Assembly (NCBI GenBank): GCA_902825775.1
Contig: CADECF010000002.1
Coordinates: forward strand, 1-64,000
Source: an uncultured Lysobacteraceae bacterium
GTDB lineage: Bacteria; Pseudomonadota; Gammaproteobacteria; Xanthomonadales; Xanthomonadaceae
Direction of reading: 5' to 3'
DNA: 64,000 nucleotides
Shown: one piece after another, positions 1 to 8,822 of the stretch
How positions within the stretch are numbered: the stretch's first letter is position 1
Layout of the letters: each line of letters starts with the position of its first letter
The notes under the pieces: model-generated
The model's input: the letters and a program-made list of their open reading frames with translations, nothing else
Database searches by the model: none
What the model was told of the DNA's origin: nothing
Translations under genes and position numbers: made by a program

Positions 1-1047
1 GCCGGCGAAACTGTTCGAGCCGCTGGCCGTGTTGCCGTTGCCGACTGCGGTGGCGTTTTCGCCATCGACGACGTTATCGCCGCCGAACGCATTGCCATTC
101 GTGGAAGCGACGACGTTATTGCGACCGAAGGCATTGCTGCCTTCGCCGCTGGCGTCGTTGAAGTTGCCGACCGCGCTGCTGTCCGTGCCGCTGGCGGTGT
201 TGACGAAACCGACCGCAGTGGCGCCGTCGCCGCTGGCGACGCTTTGCGCACCGACTGCGGTGCTGCCTTCGCCGCTGGCGACCGCGCCCGGACCGGCGGC
301 GGTGCTATCCGCACCGCTCGCGACGGCGTCGTCGCTGCCGTCGTTCGCGCCGTTGGCCTGGAAATAGCGCGTGGCATCGACGAACTGCGCCGCGAGCGCA
401 TCGAGCTGCGACTTGTTCACCGCATCGGTGGCGCCTACGCCGGCGCCGACGTTGACGATGCGGCGCGTCGCCGGACCGCTGCTGCCGTCGCCGCTACCGA
501 CCGAAACCGTGTTCGCCTGCGTCGCCAGCGAGCCGGCGCCGAGCGCCACGCTGCTGCTGGCGCCGGCGCGCGCACCGGCGCCGACCGCGACGCCATTCGT
601 GGCGCTGGCGGAAGCCGAAGATCCATAGCCGATCGCGACGCTGCCTGCGCCCGCTGCGGCGGCGTCGCGGCCGAGCGCAGTGGTGTTGGCGCCGATCGCG
701 CGCGTGCCGGAACCGTAAGCCGTGGCGCCCGTGGCGGTCGCCTGGCTCTGGTTGCCGATCGCGGTAGCGAGTTGTCCCGAAGCGACCGCGCCGCGGCCGC
801 ACGCGTAAGCGTTGTTGCCCGAAGCGGTGGGCCAGGTGCCGCCGTCGAGTTGCAAGCAGATGTTGCCTGCGCTTGCGGGTAGCGCCCAAAGCGCGGCGCC
901 GACCGACAAGGCGAGGAAGGAGGCTGCGACGCCGGAGGACGATACGCGCGAAACGCCGACGGTGCCGTGCGATTGCTTGGCGAATTCGGATGCGACCACC
1001 AGCATGCCGAGCGACTTGTTCCAAACCTTGCTGTAAATCCTGTTCAT
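1..1047 (-). CDS. YadA-like trimeric autotransporter adhesin, N-terminal part (cut by window edge)
   Basis: The reverse strand is open for 349 codons from an ATG at 1047 to base 1, with no stop. The N-terminus reads MNRIYSKVWNKSLGMLVVAS, a typical extended signal peptide region (ESPR) of large autotransporters, followed by a hydrophobic stretch and a probable cleavage near LPASAG. The rest is YadA head repeats of the kind ATAVGNGNTASGSNS, each about 14 residues. A ribosome site (AAGGA) lies about 8 nt upstream. Trimeric autotransporters are exported by Sec and anchored in the outer membrane by a C-terminal barrel. The neck, stalk and anchor would lie left of the window. The substrate bound cannot be read from the sequence. 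Confidence 0.88.
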   Translation of the reverse strand, partial: MNRIYSKVWNKSLGMLVVASEFAKQSHGTVGVSRVSSSGVAASFLALSVGAALWALPASAGNICLQLDGGTWPTASGNNAYACGRGAVASGQLATAIGNQSQATATGATAYGSGTRAIGANTTALGRDAAAAGAGSVAIGYGSSASASATNGVAVGAGARAGASSSVALGAGSLATQANTVSVGSGDGSSGPATRRIVNVGAGVGATDAVNKSQLDALAAQFVDATRYFQANGANDGSDDAVASGADSTAAGPGAVASGEGSTAVGAQSVASGDGATAVGFVNTASGTDSSAVGNFNDASGEGSNAFGRNNVVASTNGNAFGGDNVVDGENATAVGNGNTASGSNSFAG

Positions 1048-1971
1048 GGGGGAGTCCTTGTTGAAACGCTAAGGGAAAGTTGCAGCCCGGCGCCGCGGGG
1101 ACAGGCCGGGAGGCTTTCGTTGAACGAGCAGACTACGAGGTGGTACAGAGGGCGAAACTGACAGGCGCGAACAGAAGAGCGAAAACGCATCGCAAGTCGT
1201 GCGACTTGCGAAGACGAACGGTGATGCGGGAGGAATGGGAGTCGGGGAGGTTGGCAGCGCGCGGCTGCACGGTGTTGACAGAATCGGAGCGGCATTCGCG
1301 AGGCGCGGGCAGCGAACGACGTACGCGGACGTCGTCAACGGCGTAGACGCGAAAGCGACTGCCCTGCATCCCCTTCCCCCGAAGCATATGCTGATCGAAA
1401 CATACCTGCGAATTCAGCGCTTGGCTACGTTTTTGTCATGCGATACCTGAGCGTACGCAGGGCAGGCTTGCATTGTTGCGTTGCGGGAATGCGGCCGTTT
1501 CGGGACTGTCGTCGATGCGGCGTATCGAGCATGCGTGTGAAGAATGGTTCGGCATGTTCGAACTGCGCGCGCAAAGTCCCTGATGTAACTGGAGTTGCGA
1601 GTTTCACGACGTACGGTAGCGCGCGCCGCGATTCACGATCGCGACGTGAAGATGTCGTTAATCGGAAGATCACGCGCACGCGATGGCTTATTCGTCGTGT
1701 CGCGATGCAACACACGCCGTTCGTCTGTTGTATCGGCGCCATGCGCTGCCGCGCGCGAACCGCGCATCGCGACGGTCGGGTCGCGATACCGATCGCGCGG
1801 TGCGCATCGTCACATCGACTATCGGCTGGCCGTCCCGTATCGGTCGCAAGGGATCCGACGACCGACGCAGCCTGTCGTCAGTCTGACCGGCCGCTTAGGG
1901 CCTTTGGCCCCGCCATGCGCGGCTCGCGGTATCCTGCGAAGCGCTCCGCACCGCCACCTCGCTGCCGAACC
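1048..1971. other. Long intergenic region between adhesin and gspF
   Basis: This 924-base stretch separates the leftward adhesin from the rightward secretion operon, so it should hold both promoters. I see no credible gene on either strand. Translations are arginine-rich and lack family motifs, and no remnant of gspE is recognisable where that gene normally sits. Several copies of CGATCGCG-like words occur around 1630-1850 without clear order. Confidence 0.6.
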
Positions 1972-3189
1972 ATGCCGCTCTACCGCTACAAAGCCCTCAA
2001 CGCCCGTGGCGAGATGCTCGACGGCCAGATGGAAGCCGCCAGCGACGCCGAGGTAGTGCTGCGCCTGCAGGAGCAGGGGCATCTGCCGGTGGAAGCCAAG
2101 CCGGCTTCGGCCGGCGAGGGCGAATCGGCCTGGCGGGCCTTGTTGAAGCCCAAGCCGTTCGCGGGGGAGCGGCTGGTGCAGTTCACCCAGCAACTGGCGA
2201 CCCTGCTGGGCGCTGGTCAGCCGTTGGACCGTTCGCTGACCATCCTTCTTGAACTGCCAGAGGACGAAGCCGCCAAGCGCACCATCACCGATATCCGCAA
2301 CGCGGTGCGCGGCGGCGCCTCTTTATCGACAGCGTTGGAACGACAGCACGGCACCTTCGGCAAGCTCTATATCAATATGGTGCGCGCCGGCGAGGCCGGC
2401 GGCAGCCTGCACGAGACCCTGCAACGCCTGGCCGACTACCTGGAGCGCAGCCGCGCGCTACGGGGCCGGGTGATCAATGCGCTGATCTATCCGATCATCC
2501 TGCTGGTCATGGTCGGCTTGAGCCTGCTGTTCCTGCTCGGCTACGTGGTGCCGCAGTTCGCGGCCATGTACGAAAGCCTCGATGCCCAACTGCCCTTGTT
2601 CTCGAGCATCGTGCTGGGTGTCGGCCTGTTCGTGCGCGACTGGTGGATGCTGCTGGTCGCGGTCCCCGCGCTGGCAGGCTGGTGGTTCGACCGCAAGCGC
2701 CGCGATCCCGCATTCAGGGCGCGCTTCGACGAATGGCTGCTGCGCCAGAAATTCGTCGGCCCGCTGATCGCTCGGCTGGAGACCGCGCGCCTGGCGCGCA
2801 CCCTGGGTACCCTGCTGAAGAACGGCGTGCCGCTGATGACCGCGCTGGGCATCGGCCGCAACGTGCTCGGGAACCGCCTGCTCGCCGCCGATGTCGAAGC
2901 AGCGGGCGACGACGTCAAGAACGGCGTCGGCTTGTCCACGGCATTGGCCAAGGGCAAGCGCTTTCCGCGTCTTGCCCTGCAGATGATCCAGGTCGGCGAG
3001 GAATCCGGCGCATTGGACACGATGCTGTTGAAAACAGCGGATACGTTCGAACTGGAAACCGGGCAGGCGCTGGATCGCATGCTCGCCGCACTGGTGCCGG
3101 TGATCACTTTGCTGCTGGCCGGCGTGGTCGGCATCGTGATCATGGCCGTACTGATGCCGCTGTACGACCTGACCAATGCCATTGGATAA
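1972..3189 (+). CDS. gspF: Type II secretion inner-membrane platform protein GspF
   Basis: GspF (405 residues) is the polytopic inner-membrane platform of the type II secretion system. It links the GspE ATPase to the pseudopilus. The sequence opens with MPLYRYKALNARGEMLDGQM, the standard start of this family, and has the two repeated T2SSF domains. The first (about 70-195) carries FTQQLATLLGAGQPL. The second (about 270-400) carries LARTLGTLLKNGVPLMTAL and ends in a hydrophobic helix before MPLYDLTNAIG. Three membrane segments are visible near 170-195, 220-240 and 375-395. The frame is open further upstream, but the conserved start and family length (about 405) favour ATG 1972. It heads the F-to-D operon; gspE, usually just upstream, is absent. 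Confidence 0.96.
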   Translation: MPLYRYKALNARGEMLDGQMEAASDAEVVLRLQEQGHLPVEAKPASAGEGESAWRALLKPKPFAGERLVQFTQQLATLLGAGQPLDRSLTILLELPEDEAAKRTITDIRNAVRGGASLSTALERQHGTFGKLYINMVRAGEAGGSLHETLQRLADYLERSRALRGRVINALIYPIILLVMVGLSLLFLLGYVVPQFAAMYESLDAQLPLFSSIVLGVGLFVRDWWMLLVAVPALAGWWFDRKRRDPAFRARFDEWLLRQKFVGPLIARLETARLARTLGTLLKNGVPLMTALGIGRNVLGNRLLAADVEAAGDDVKNGVGLSTALAKGKRFPRLALQMIQVGEESGALDTMLLKTADTFELETGQALDRMLAALVPVITLLLAGVVGIVIMAVLMPLYDLTNAIG

Positions 3190-3240
3190 CTGCGGTTGCA
3201 CCGGATGGAATCGCACCACCAACACTCTGACTGACTACGG

Positions 3241-3684
3241 ATGACCGCAATGCAAAATCGCCGCTCGCTGACCCGCTCCCCATCCGCCCGTTCGCAACGC
3301 GGCATGAGCCTGCTCGAGATCATCATCGTGATCGTACTGATCGGCACGGTGCTGACCTTCGTCGGTTCGCGCGTGCTCGGCGGCGCCGATCGCGCCAAGG
3401 CCAATCTCGCCAAATCGCAGGTCAGCACGCTGGCGGGCAAGATCGACCAGTACCAGATGGATACCGGCGCGCTGCCCGGCAAGCTCGACGATCTGGTCTC
3501 GCAACCGGGCAATGCCAGCGGCTGGCTCGGCCCGTATGCGAAAGCCAATGAACTGAAGGATCCCTGGGGCCATGCCATCGAATACCGCGTGCCGGGCGAT
3601 TCGGGCGCCTTCGATCTGGTGATACTGGGCAAAGACGGGCAGGTCGGCGGCACCAGTTACAACACCGACATCAAGTACGAATAA
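3241..3684 (+). CDS. gspG: Type II secretion major pseudopilin GspG
   Basis: GspG (147 residues) is the main subunit of the periplasmic pseudopilus that pushes folded substrates through the secretin. A type III prepilin signal is clear: a basic leader ending QRG, then MSLLEIIIVIVLIGTVLTF, with Glu at mature position 5 and a single hydrophobic helix. The C-terminal half has features of the calcium-binding GspG fold, including the LKDPWG segment and a closing IKYE. It lies 51 bases after gspF on the same strand. The prepilin peptidase GspO is not in this window. Confidence 0.96.
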   Translation: MTAMQNRRSLTRSPSARSQRGMSLLEIIIVIVLIGTVLTFVGSRVLGGADRAKANLAKSQVSTLAGKIDQYQMDTGALPGKLDDLVSQPGNASGWLGPYAKANELKDPWGHAIEYRVPGDSGAFDLVILGKDGQVGGTSYNTDIKYE

Positions 3685-3720
3685 GCGCGACCTGAGGACT
3701 ACCGTATCGGATCCGTCGCC

Positions 3721-4233
3721 ATGCGCGCGCAGTGCGTTTCCATCGTTCGGCAGCGCGGATGCGATCGGCGGCGTACGCGGCGGCGCGCGGCGCGTGGCGT
3801 CTCGTTGCTGGAGATGCTGCTGGTGGTGGCCATCATCGCGGCCGCCGGTCTGCTCGCCACGGCCGTGCTCAGCGGCGGTTTCGCAGGCATGCAGTTGCGT
3901 TCCAACGCCAAGGAGATCGCGGCGCAACTGCGCTATACGCGCGCGCAGGCGCTGAGCACCGGGCAGCCGCAGAAATTCGTGATCGATCCGGCCGCGCATA
4001 CTTGGCGCACGGTCAACGACCGCCGCGGCGAGATCCCGCGCAAACTCGGCATCGTCTTCACCGGCACGCGCGGCTTGCAGGCGCGCGCGGGCGAGGGTGC
4101 GATCCTGTTCTTTCCCGACGGCGCTTCCACCGGCGGGCGCGTGCAGCTCAATTCCGGCAAGGCGGCGTGGAACGTCGATGTCGCCTGGCTCACCGGCGAA
4201 GTGACGATCAAACGCGGCGAGGCCATGCCATGA
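3721..4233 (+). CDS. gspH: Type II secretion minor pseudopilin GspH
   Basis: GspH (170 residues) is a minor pseudopilin at the pseudopilus tip. The long, very basic leader (about 26 residues, many Arg) ends ARG, followed by VSLLEMLLVVAIIAAAG, the N-methylation and cleavage motif with Glu at mature position 5. The remainder matches the GspH/FimT layout: a segment of the type LRSNAKEIAAQLRYTRAQAL directly after the helix, then a beta-rich C-terminus. Its TGA overlaps the ATG of gspI as ATGA. The assignment rests on operon position and the FimT-like domain. Confidence 0.9.
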   Translation: MRAQCVSIVRQRGCDRRRTRRRAARGVSLLEMLLVVAIIAAAGLLATAVLSGGFAGMQLRSNAKEIAAQLRYTRAQALSTGQPQKFVIDPAAHTWRTVNDRRGEIPRKLGIVFTGTRGLQARAGEGAILFFPDGASTGGRVQLNSGKAAWNVDVAWLTGEVTIKRGEAMP

Positions 4234-4769
4234 GCGGTTTCGTAGAGTCGAGCTTGCTCGACTGCTTTTCTCCACGTCGCGGCGCCAAGAGCAGTCGAGC
4301 AAGCTCGACTCTACAAAAGAGCGTGCCCGCACGTTCGCGGCAGCGCGGCTACACGCTGATCGAAGTGATCGTAGCGTTCGCGGTGTTGGCTTTGGCATTG
4401 ACCTTGCTGCTGGGCACGCTCAGCGGCGCGGCGCGACAAGTGCGGCAGTCGGCGGATGCCGGACGCGCGGCGTTGCACGCGCAGTCGCTGCTCGACCAGA
4501 CCGGTATCGGCGAATATCTGCAGCCCGGCAGCAGCAACGGCGTATTCGAAGGCGGGCGTTATCGCTGGACGCTGCAGATCGCGCCGTACGTCGATCCCAC
4601 GCATCCGGATCAGGGTTTGCAGGCAGCTGCGACCGTCGAACCCGGCACCGCGCGCCTGCTGCGGCTGGTGTTGTCGGTGGAATGGGGCAACGGCGGTCCG
4701 CGGCAACGGCTGCAGCTGCAGTCGCTGCGGCTGAGCATGCCGGATCCCTCGCAATCGGCGCTGCCATGA
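4230..4769 (+). CDS. gspI: Type II secretion minor pseudopilin GspI, with a REP palindrome in its leader region
   Basis: GspI (179 residues from ATG 4230) is a minor pseudopilin that forms the tip complex with GspJ and GspK. The processing site is RQRG then [17 protein letters not shown], with Glu at mature +5. A C-terminal T2SSI domain follows. The unusual part is the leader. From ATG 4230, which overlaps the gspH stop, the leader is about 39 residues, and most of it (FVESSLLDC...SSRASSTLQ) is the translation of a GTAG-type REP inverted pair at 4242-4314. A GTG at 4323, just after the repeat, would give a normal 9-residue leader. The true start is therefore open: either the REP is translated, or it lies between gspH and gspI. 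Downstream overlap with gspJ is ATGA. Confidence 0.9.
   Translation: MSGFVESSLLDCFSPRRGAKSSRASSTLQKSVPARSRQRGYTLIEVIVAFAVLALALTLLLGTLSGAARQVRQSADAGRAALHAQSLLDQTGIGEYLQPGSSNGVFEGGRYRWTLQIAPYVDPTHPDQGLQAAATVEPGTARLLRLVLSVEWGNGGPRQRLQLQSLRLSMPDPSQSALP
4242..4314. repeat. GTAG-type REP inverted pair within the gspH-gspI junction
   Basis: Two inverted arms, each starting with GTAGAGTCGAGCTTGCTCGA, end-to-end with a spacer, form a REPIN or BIME-like structure. The outer tetranucleotide GTAG/CTAC is the mark of the REP families of Stenotrophomonas and other xanthomonads. Near-identical pairs lie at 46743-46806 and, with GCGG for GTCG, at 19296-19363. This copy lies inside the longest gspI reading frame. 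Confidence 0.93.
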
Positions 4770-5407
4770 AACGGCACGCGCGCGGTTTCACGTTGATCGA
4801 AGTGCTGCTGGCCACAGTATTGCTGGCGGCCGGCCTCGCTTTGGCCTTCGCCACGCTGCGCGCCGCCACCGCTACCGCGCAACGCGGCGAGACGATGGCG
4901 CAACGCAACGAACGCATGCGCGCGGTCGAAGGTTTCCTGCGCCGGCGCCTGGCTTCGGCATTGCCGATGAGTTTCGCGGTGGATCCTTCTACCGGTGTCG
5001 CGCAGCGTTTCGTAGGCGAACCGCAACGCATTCGCTTCGTCGCCGACGTACCGGACTATCTCGGCCGCGGCGGGCCTTATCTGCACGATGTGGCGGTGAG
5101 CGACGCGCAAGGCCTGGCGATCGCGTTCTCGATGATCCAAGCCGGCCGGGTCGTCGAGGAACGCGCGCCGCGCGCGCCGGAAACCCTGGTGCCGGACCTG
5201 CAATCGCTGCGGCTGCGCTATCGCGGCGTGAAAGACGACGGCTCGCTCGACGACTGGCAGGACGAGTGGCAGACCGTCGACCGCTTGCCGCTGCAGGTCT
5301 CGATCGAGATCCGCAGCGCGTCCATCGGGATCTGGCCGCCGCTGGTGGTGGCCTTGCCGCAGGCGGGCAGGGAAGCCACCAGTCAGGCGACCGAGGTGTT
5401 CCAATGA
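4766..5407 (+). CDS. gspJ: Type II secretion minor pseudopilin GspJ
   Basis: GspJ (213 residues) is a tip pseudopilin. It has a very short leader, MKRHARG, followed by [20 protein letters not shown], with Glu at mature +5. The rest fits the T2SSJ family: an early LASALPMSF segment, a central [14 protein letters not shown] stretch and a late [12 protein letters not shown] strand. The ATG overlaps the gspI stop and the stop overlaps the gspK ATG, both as ATGA, so translation is probably coupled. GspJ is expected to bind GspI and GspK in the tip complex. Confidence 0.93.
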   Translation: MKRHARGFTLIEVLLATVLLAAGLALAFATLRAATATAQRGETMAQRNERMRAVEGFLRRRLASALPMSFAVDPSTGVAQRFVGEPQRIRFVADVPDYLGRGGPYLHDVAVSDAQGLAIAFSMIQAGRVVEERAPRAPETLVPDLQSLRLRYRGVKDDGSLDDWQDEWQTVDRLPLQVSIEIRSASIGIWPPLVVALPQAGREATSQATEVFQ

Positions 5408-6258
5408 AGCGCGTCCGCGGCGCAGCGCTGTTGCTCGTGTTGTGGCTGATCGTGTTGCTGACGGCATTGATCGGTGCGTTTGCGCTGACTGCGCGCATCG
5501 AAAGCCTGCAGGGACGCGTGCTGAGCCAGGGCGTGGTGGCCGACGAGGCCGCGCGCGCCGGCCTGGAATACGCACTAGTCCGCATCAACGACGACGACCC
5601 GCGCCGCCAGTGGCAACCGGACGGGCGCGATTACGCCTGGCGCTTCGGTGCAGCGCGCTTGCAGCTGAAGATCGTCGACGAGTCCGGCAAGATCGATCTG
5701 AATACCGCCGATGCGACCTTGCTCGCGGGGTTGTGGCAGGCGCAGGGCGTCGACCAGGACCAGGCGGCGCGGCTGGCCTCGGCGATCCTCGACTGGCGCG
5801 ATGGCGACGTATTCAGCCAGGCGCAGGGCGGCGCCGAGGATCCGCAATACGCCGAAGCCGACTTGCCGTACGGCGCCAAGGACGCGCCGTTCGAGAGCGT
5901 GGCCGAGCTGCAGCAGGTGTTGGGCATGACGCCGGCGCTGTATGCGATGGCGGAGCCTCATCTGACCGTATACGGGGGCATCGAGCGCCCGGATCCGCGC
6001 TTTGCCGACGGCGTGGTGCTGCAGGCGCTGGGGCTGGATGCCGATGCGTTGCTCGCACAACGCAATGCGCCGGCCGACCCCTCGTCGCCACAGACTTTCC
6101 TAGGCTTCGGCAGCGGCACGTATAGTATTGACAGCCGCGCGCGGCTGCCCGACGGTCGCGAGACGGTGCTGCGGGCGGTCGTGCGCACCGGCGCGAACCG
6201 GATACCGGGATCGGCCTACACAGCACTGCGATGGGAGGAGGGCGCTACGCCGCGATGA
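5404..6258 (+). CDS. gspK: Type II secretion minor pseudopilin GspK
   Basis: GspK (284 residues) caps the pseudopilus. The leader MKRVRG precedes [20 protein letters not shown]. As is usual for GspK, mature position 5 is not Glu, which fits its place at the extreme tip. The large periplasmic part has the SAM-like alpha domain insert with [19 protein letters not shown] and [12 protein letters not shown], both hallmark GspK segments. ATGA overlaps link it to gspJ before and gspL after. Confidence 0.94.
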   Translation: MKRVRGAALLLVLWLIVLLTALIGAFALTARIESLQGRVLSQGVVADEAARAGLEYALVRINDDDPRRQWQPDGRDYAWRFGAARLQLKIVDESGKIDLNTADATLLAGLWQAQGVDQDQAARLASAILDWRDGDVFSQAQGGAEDPQYAEADLPYGAKDAPFESVAELQQVLGMTPALYAMAEPHLTVYGGIERPDPRFADGVVLQALGLDADALLAQRNAPADPSSPQTFLGFGSGTYSIDSRARLPDGRETVLRAVVRTGANRIPGSAYTALRWEEGATPR

Positions 6259-7433
6259 GCGCGTTACGCGACAGCTTCGGACGCTTCGGCGCACGGTTGG
6301 CACCGGGCACGGGCGGCTTTTTCGCCTGGTGGGGCACGGCGCTGGCGTCGTGGCTCCCGGCGTCGTGGCGCGCCGTATTCGGCCTGGCGCGCGATCGCCT
6401 GCTGCTGGCGCGCGACGGCGATCACCTGCTGCTGCGCGTGCAGACGCTGGAAGGCGTGCGCGAAGTGGGCCGCGTGCCCTGGCCTGTAGAGGCTGGCCAG
6501 GCGGCGGACGACCCCTTGTCGCGACTGCTCGCGTCGAGCGTCGCCGAATTGCCGCGCTGGGGCCTGCTGCCGGCCTCCGCCGGACTGCGCCGCCGGGTGT
6601 TGTTGCCTGCCGCCGCCGCCGAACGTTTGCAGGATGTGCTCGCTTTCGAGATCGACCGGCAAACGCCGTTCCCCGCCGACGCCGTCTATTTCGATGCGCG
6701 CGTGATCGAACGGCGCAACGACGGCCAGATCCAAGCCGAACTGGTCGCCGTACCCAAGACCACGCTCGATACCGCGCTCGCCGCACTCGGCACGGCGGCA
6801 TCGACGCTGGCCGGGGTCGACATCGCCGCCGACGATGGCCAACCACTGCAGCTGAACCTGCTGCCGGCGCCGCGCCGCCAGCGCGCTGTGGATCCTTCGC
6901 GACGCTGGAACTGGATACTCGCGGCTGCCGCTTTGTTGGCGTTGGCGTTAGGCCTGTGGCAGATCCTCGAGAATCGTCTCGCGGCGGCCGATGCCTTCGA
7001 GGCGCAGGTGTCGGCGCGCGCCGACAGTGCGCGTCGCGTCTCGCAGCAGCGCCAGCAATTGCTGGACTTGGTCGAAGGCGCGGCCTTCCTCGAACGCACG
7101 CGCGAAGGCAGGCCCACGGCGATCGCGGTCGTGGACGAACTCAGTCGCCGCCTGCCCGACGACACCTATCTTGAGAAGCTGTCGCTGGAAGGCGGGCAGA
7201 TACAGTTGATCGGCTTCAGTTCGCAAGTGGGCGAACTGGTAAGGCGATTGGAAGGTTCCAAGCTATGGCGTTCGCCTGCGCTGAGCGGCGCCGTGCAACC
7301 GGATCCGCGCACCGGTCGAGACCGGTTCACGATGACCGCCGAACTGGCGATCGCCCCGGAGCCGGGCAAACCGGGCAATGCGCAAAAAACCGATGACGCC
7401 AGCGGAGATGCCGATGCGCAACGAACGCGCTGA
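6255..7433 (+). CDS. gspL: Type II secretion inner-membrane protein GspL (XpsL type)
   Basis: GspL (392 residues) is a bitopic inner-membrane protein that recruits the GspE ATPase and pairs with GspM. The cytoplasmic part has the actin-like segment common to xanthomonad GspL, with [20 protein letters not shown] and [13 protein letters not shown]. One membrane helix follows near residue 220-240 ([15 protein letters not shown]). After it come a coiled-coil region and a PilN-like ferredoxin-fold domain ([20 protein letters not shown]). ATG 6255 overlaps the gspK stop as ATGA, matching the rest of the operon, and was preferred over ATG 6231. Its partner GspE is not encoded here. Confidence 0.9.
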   Translation: MSALRDSFGRFGARLAPGTGGFFAWWGTALASWLPASWRAVFGLARDRLLLARDGDHLLLRVQTLEGVREVGRVPWPVEAGQAADDPLSRLLASSVAELPRWGLLPASAGLRRRVLLPAAAAERLQDVLAFEIDRQTPFPADAVYFDARVIERRNDGQIQAELVAVPKTTLDTALAALGTAASTLAGVDIAADDGQPLQLNLLPAPRRQRAVDPSRRWNWILAAAALLALALGLWQILENRLAAADAFEAQVSARADSARRVSQQRQQLLDLVEGAAFLERTREGRPTAIAVVDELSRRLPDDTYLEKLSLEGGQIQLIGFSSQVGELVRRLEGSKLWRSPALSGAVQPDPRTGRDRFTMTAELAIAPEPGKPGNAQKTDDASGDADAQRTR

Positions 7434-8031
7434 CCGCGACCGCTGGCTGGCCTTGGGCTTGTTGCTGGCCGCGCTGGCGCTGGCCTATCTGGTATTGGTG
7501 CATCCCTGGTGGACGGCGCCGATGATGGAAGCGCAGGACCGCATCGAAGCGCTTCAGCAACGCGAGCTGCGCATGCGCATGCAACTGCAGCAGCAGCCGC
7601 AGATCCAGCGCCGGCTTGCGCAGACGCAGGCGCAGAGCGCGCAGCGGCCGGGCTTTCTGCCGGAAGGCAGCGCCGAACTGGCGACTGCCGGCTTGGCGCA
7701 ACAACTCGAGCGCGTGGTGCTGGAAGCCAGCCCCGGCAATCGCAGTTGCCAGATCAGCAACCGTTCGCCGCTAACGGCGGCCAGCCAGGAACGTTTCCGC
7801 AAGATCGTGGTGCAAGTGCGCCTGCGCTGCGGAATGCCGGAATTGGCGACCGTGCTGTACCGGTTGGAGAACGGCAGCCCGCGCATGTTCGTCGACAATC
7901 TCAACATCCTGGCGCAGTCGAATTATTTCGCGGCAGAAGCCGGGCGTGCGCAGCAGGGCGGGTTGGATATCAGTTTCGACCTGTACGGCTATCTGCGGCC
8001 TTCCGCCGGCGGGGTGCCGCGTGCGCGCTGA
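7414..8031 (+). CDS. gspM: Type II secretion inner-membrane protein GspM
   Basis: GspM (205 residues) stabilises GspL in the inner-membrane platform. It has a short charged N-terminus ([18 protein letters not shown]), one membrane helix (about 10-30, rich in Leu and Ala), a coiled coil (about 35-70, EAQDRIEALQQRELRMRMQ) and a periplasmic ferredoxin-like domain. An earlier in-frame ATG exists at 7378, but GGAG sits 6 bases before ATG 7414, which also places the start just upstream of the gspL stop. Operon position between L and N supports the call. Confidence 0.86.
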   Translation: MRNERADRDRWLALGLLLAALALAYLVLVHPWWTAPMMEAQDRIEALQQRELRMRMQLQQQPQIQRRLAQTQAQSAQRPGFLPEGSAELATAGLAQQLERVVLEASPGNRSCQISNRSPLTAASQERFRKIVVQVRLRCGMPELATVLYRLENGSPRMFVDNLNILAQSNYFAAEAGRAQQGGLDISFDLYGYLRPSAGGVPRAR

Positions 8032-8812
8032 CGGCGTCGGCGTGCGCACCTGGTTGCTGGCGGCGATCGCCGGCTGGGCGCTTCTTGTCTGGGCGTTGGC
8101 GATATTCGGCATGGGCAGCGCCATCAGTCCTTTGCCTGCCGACGCTGCGCTGGCGCCGCGCCTGCCGCCTGTTCCGTCGGCATCGCGCCTGGCGGTCCAC
8201 AATATGAACGAATACAGTGAGGCGACTGCGCGGCCGCTCTTCTTCAGCGACCGTCGGCCCAAGCCATTCTCGCTGCAGTCCGGCGGCGAAGCGGCTGCGC
8301 AGGACACTTTCGATTACGTCCTCAGCAGCGTGCTGATCGCCCCAGGCCTGCAGATGGCTATCCTGCAATCGCCGGAGGGCGGCGATTCGATCCGCCTCAA
8401 GCTGGGCGAGGACTCGGACAAACTGCCGGGCTGGCGCCTGACCGAACTGACTCCGCGCAGCGCCACGGTGGCCTCGGCCAGCGAGACCCGGTCGCTGGAA
8501 CTGCGCGTTTTCGACGGTCGCAACGGCCAGCCGCCCACGGCGCAACCGAGCGTACAGCCCGCAGCCAGGGCCGCACAGGCTACGATGCCGGTCCCGCCGC
8601 CGCCCAGCCCGGAGCCGAGCCCGCAGATGACCGCCAAGCCGCAACCGGTTCCCGCCCGTGCCGCCTCCGCTGCGCCGCCGCCAGAAACGGAACAGAGCGC
8701 CGAGCAGCCTTCGAGCAACGAAGCGCAGTTGCAGGCCATCAGGCAACGTATCGAAGCCCGGCGCGCGAAGTTGCGGCAAGAAGCGCAAGACGCCGCCAAG
8801 CCCAAGAACTGA
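8021..8812 (+). CDS. gspN: Type II secretion protein GspN/XpsN-like (GspC role likely)
   Basis: This 263-residue protein occupies the place of Xanthomonas XpsN. There, XpsN joins the GspL-GspM complex to the secretin and is thought to stand in for GspC. One membrane helix lies near residues 5-30 (TWLLAAIAGWALLVWALAIF). A motif YSEATARPLFFSDRRP near residue 65 resembles the GspC/HR-domain entry segment. A compact periplasmic domain follows, then a Pro- and Ala-rich linker (about 170-230) and a charged C-terminal helix. The start is taken as GTG 8021, which overlaps gspM by 11 bases; no ATG fits. The name is by gene order and motif. Confidence 0.78.
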   Translation: MRADGVGVRTWLLAAIAGWALLVWALAIFGMGSAISPLPADAALAPRLPPVPSASRLAVHNMNEYSEATARPLFFSDRRPKPFSLQSGGEAAAQDTFDYVLSSVLIAPGLQMAILQSPEGGDSIRLKLGEDSDKLPGWRLTELTPRSATVASASETRSLELRVFDGRNGQPPTAQPSVQPAARAAQATMPVPPPPSPEPSPQMTAKPQPVPARAASAAPPPETEQSAEQPSSNEAQLQAIRQRIEARRAKLRQEAQDAAKPKN

Positions 8813-8822
8813 CAGGAACGAC

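Noticed and set aside
494-1024. A 176-residue reverse-strand frame rich in Arg
   Set aside because: It is an out-of-frame reading of the adhesin; the correct frame starts at 1047 and gives the ESPR and YadA repeats.
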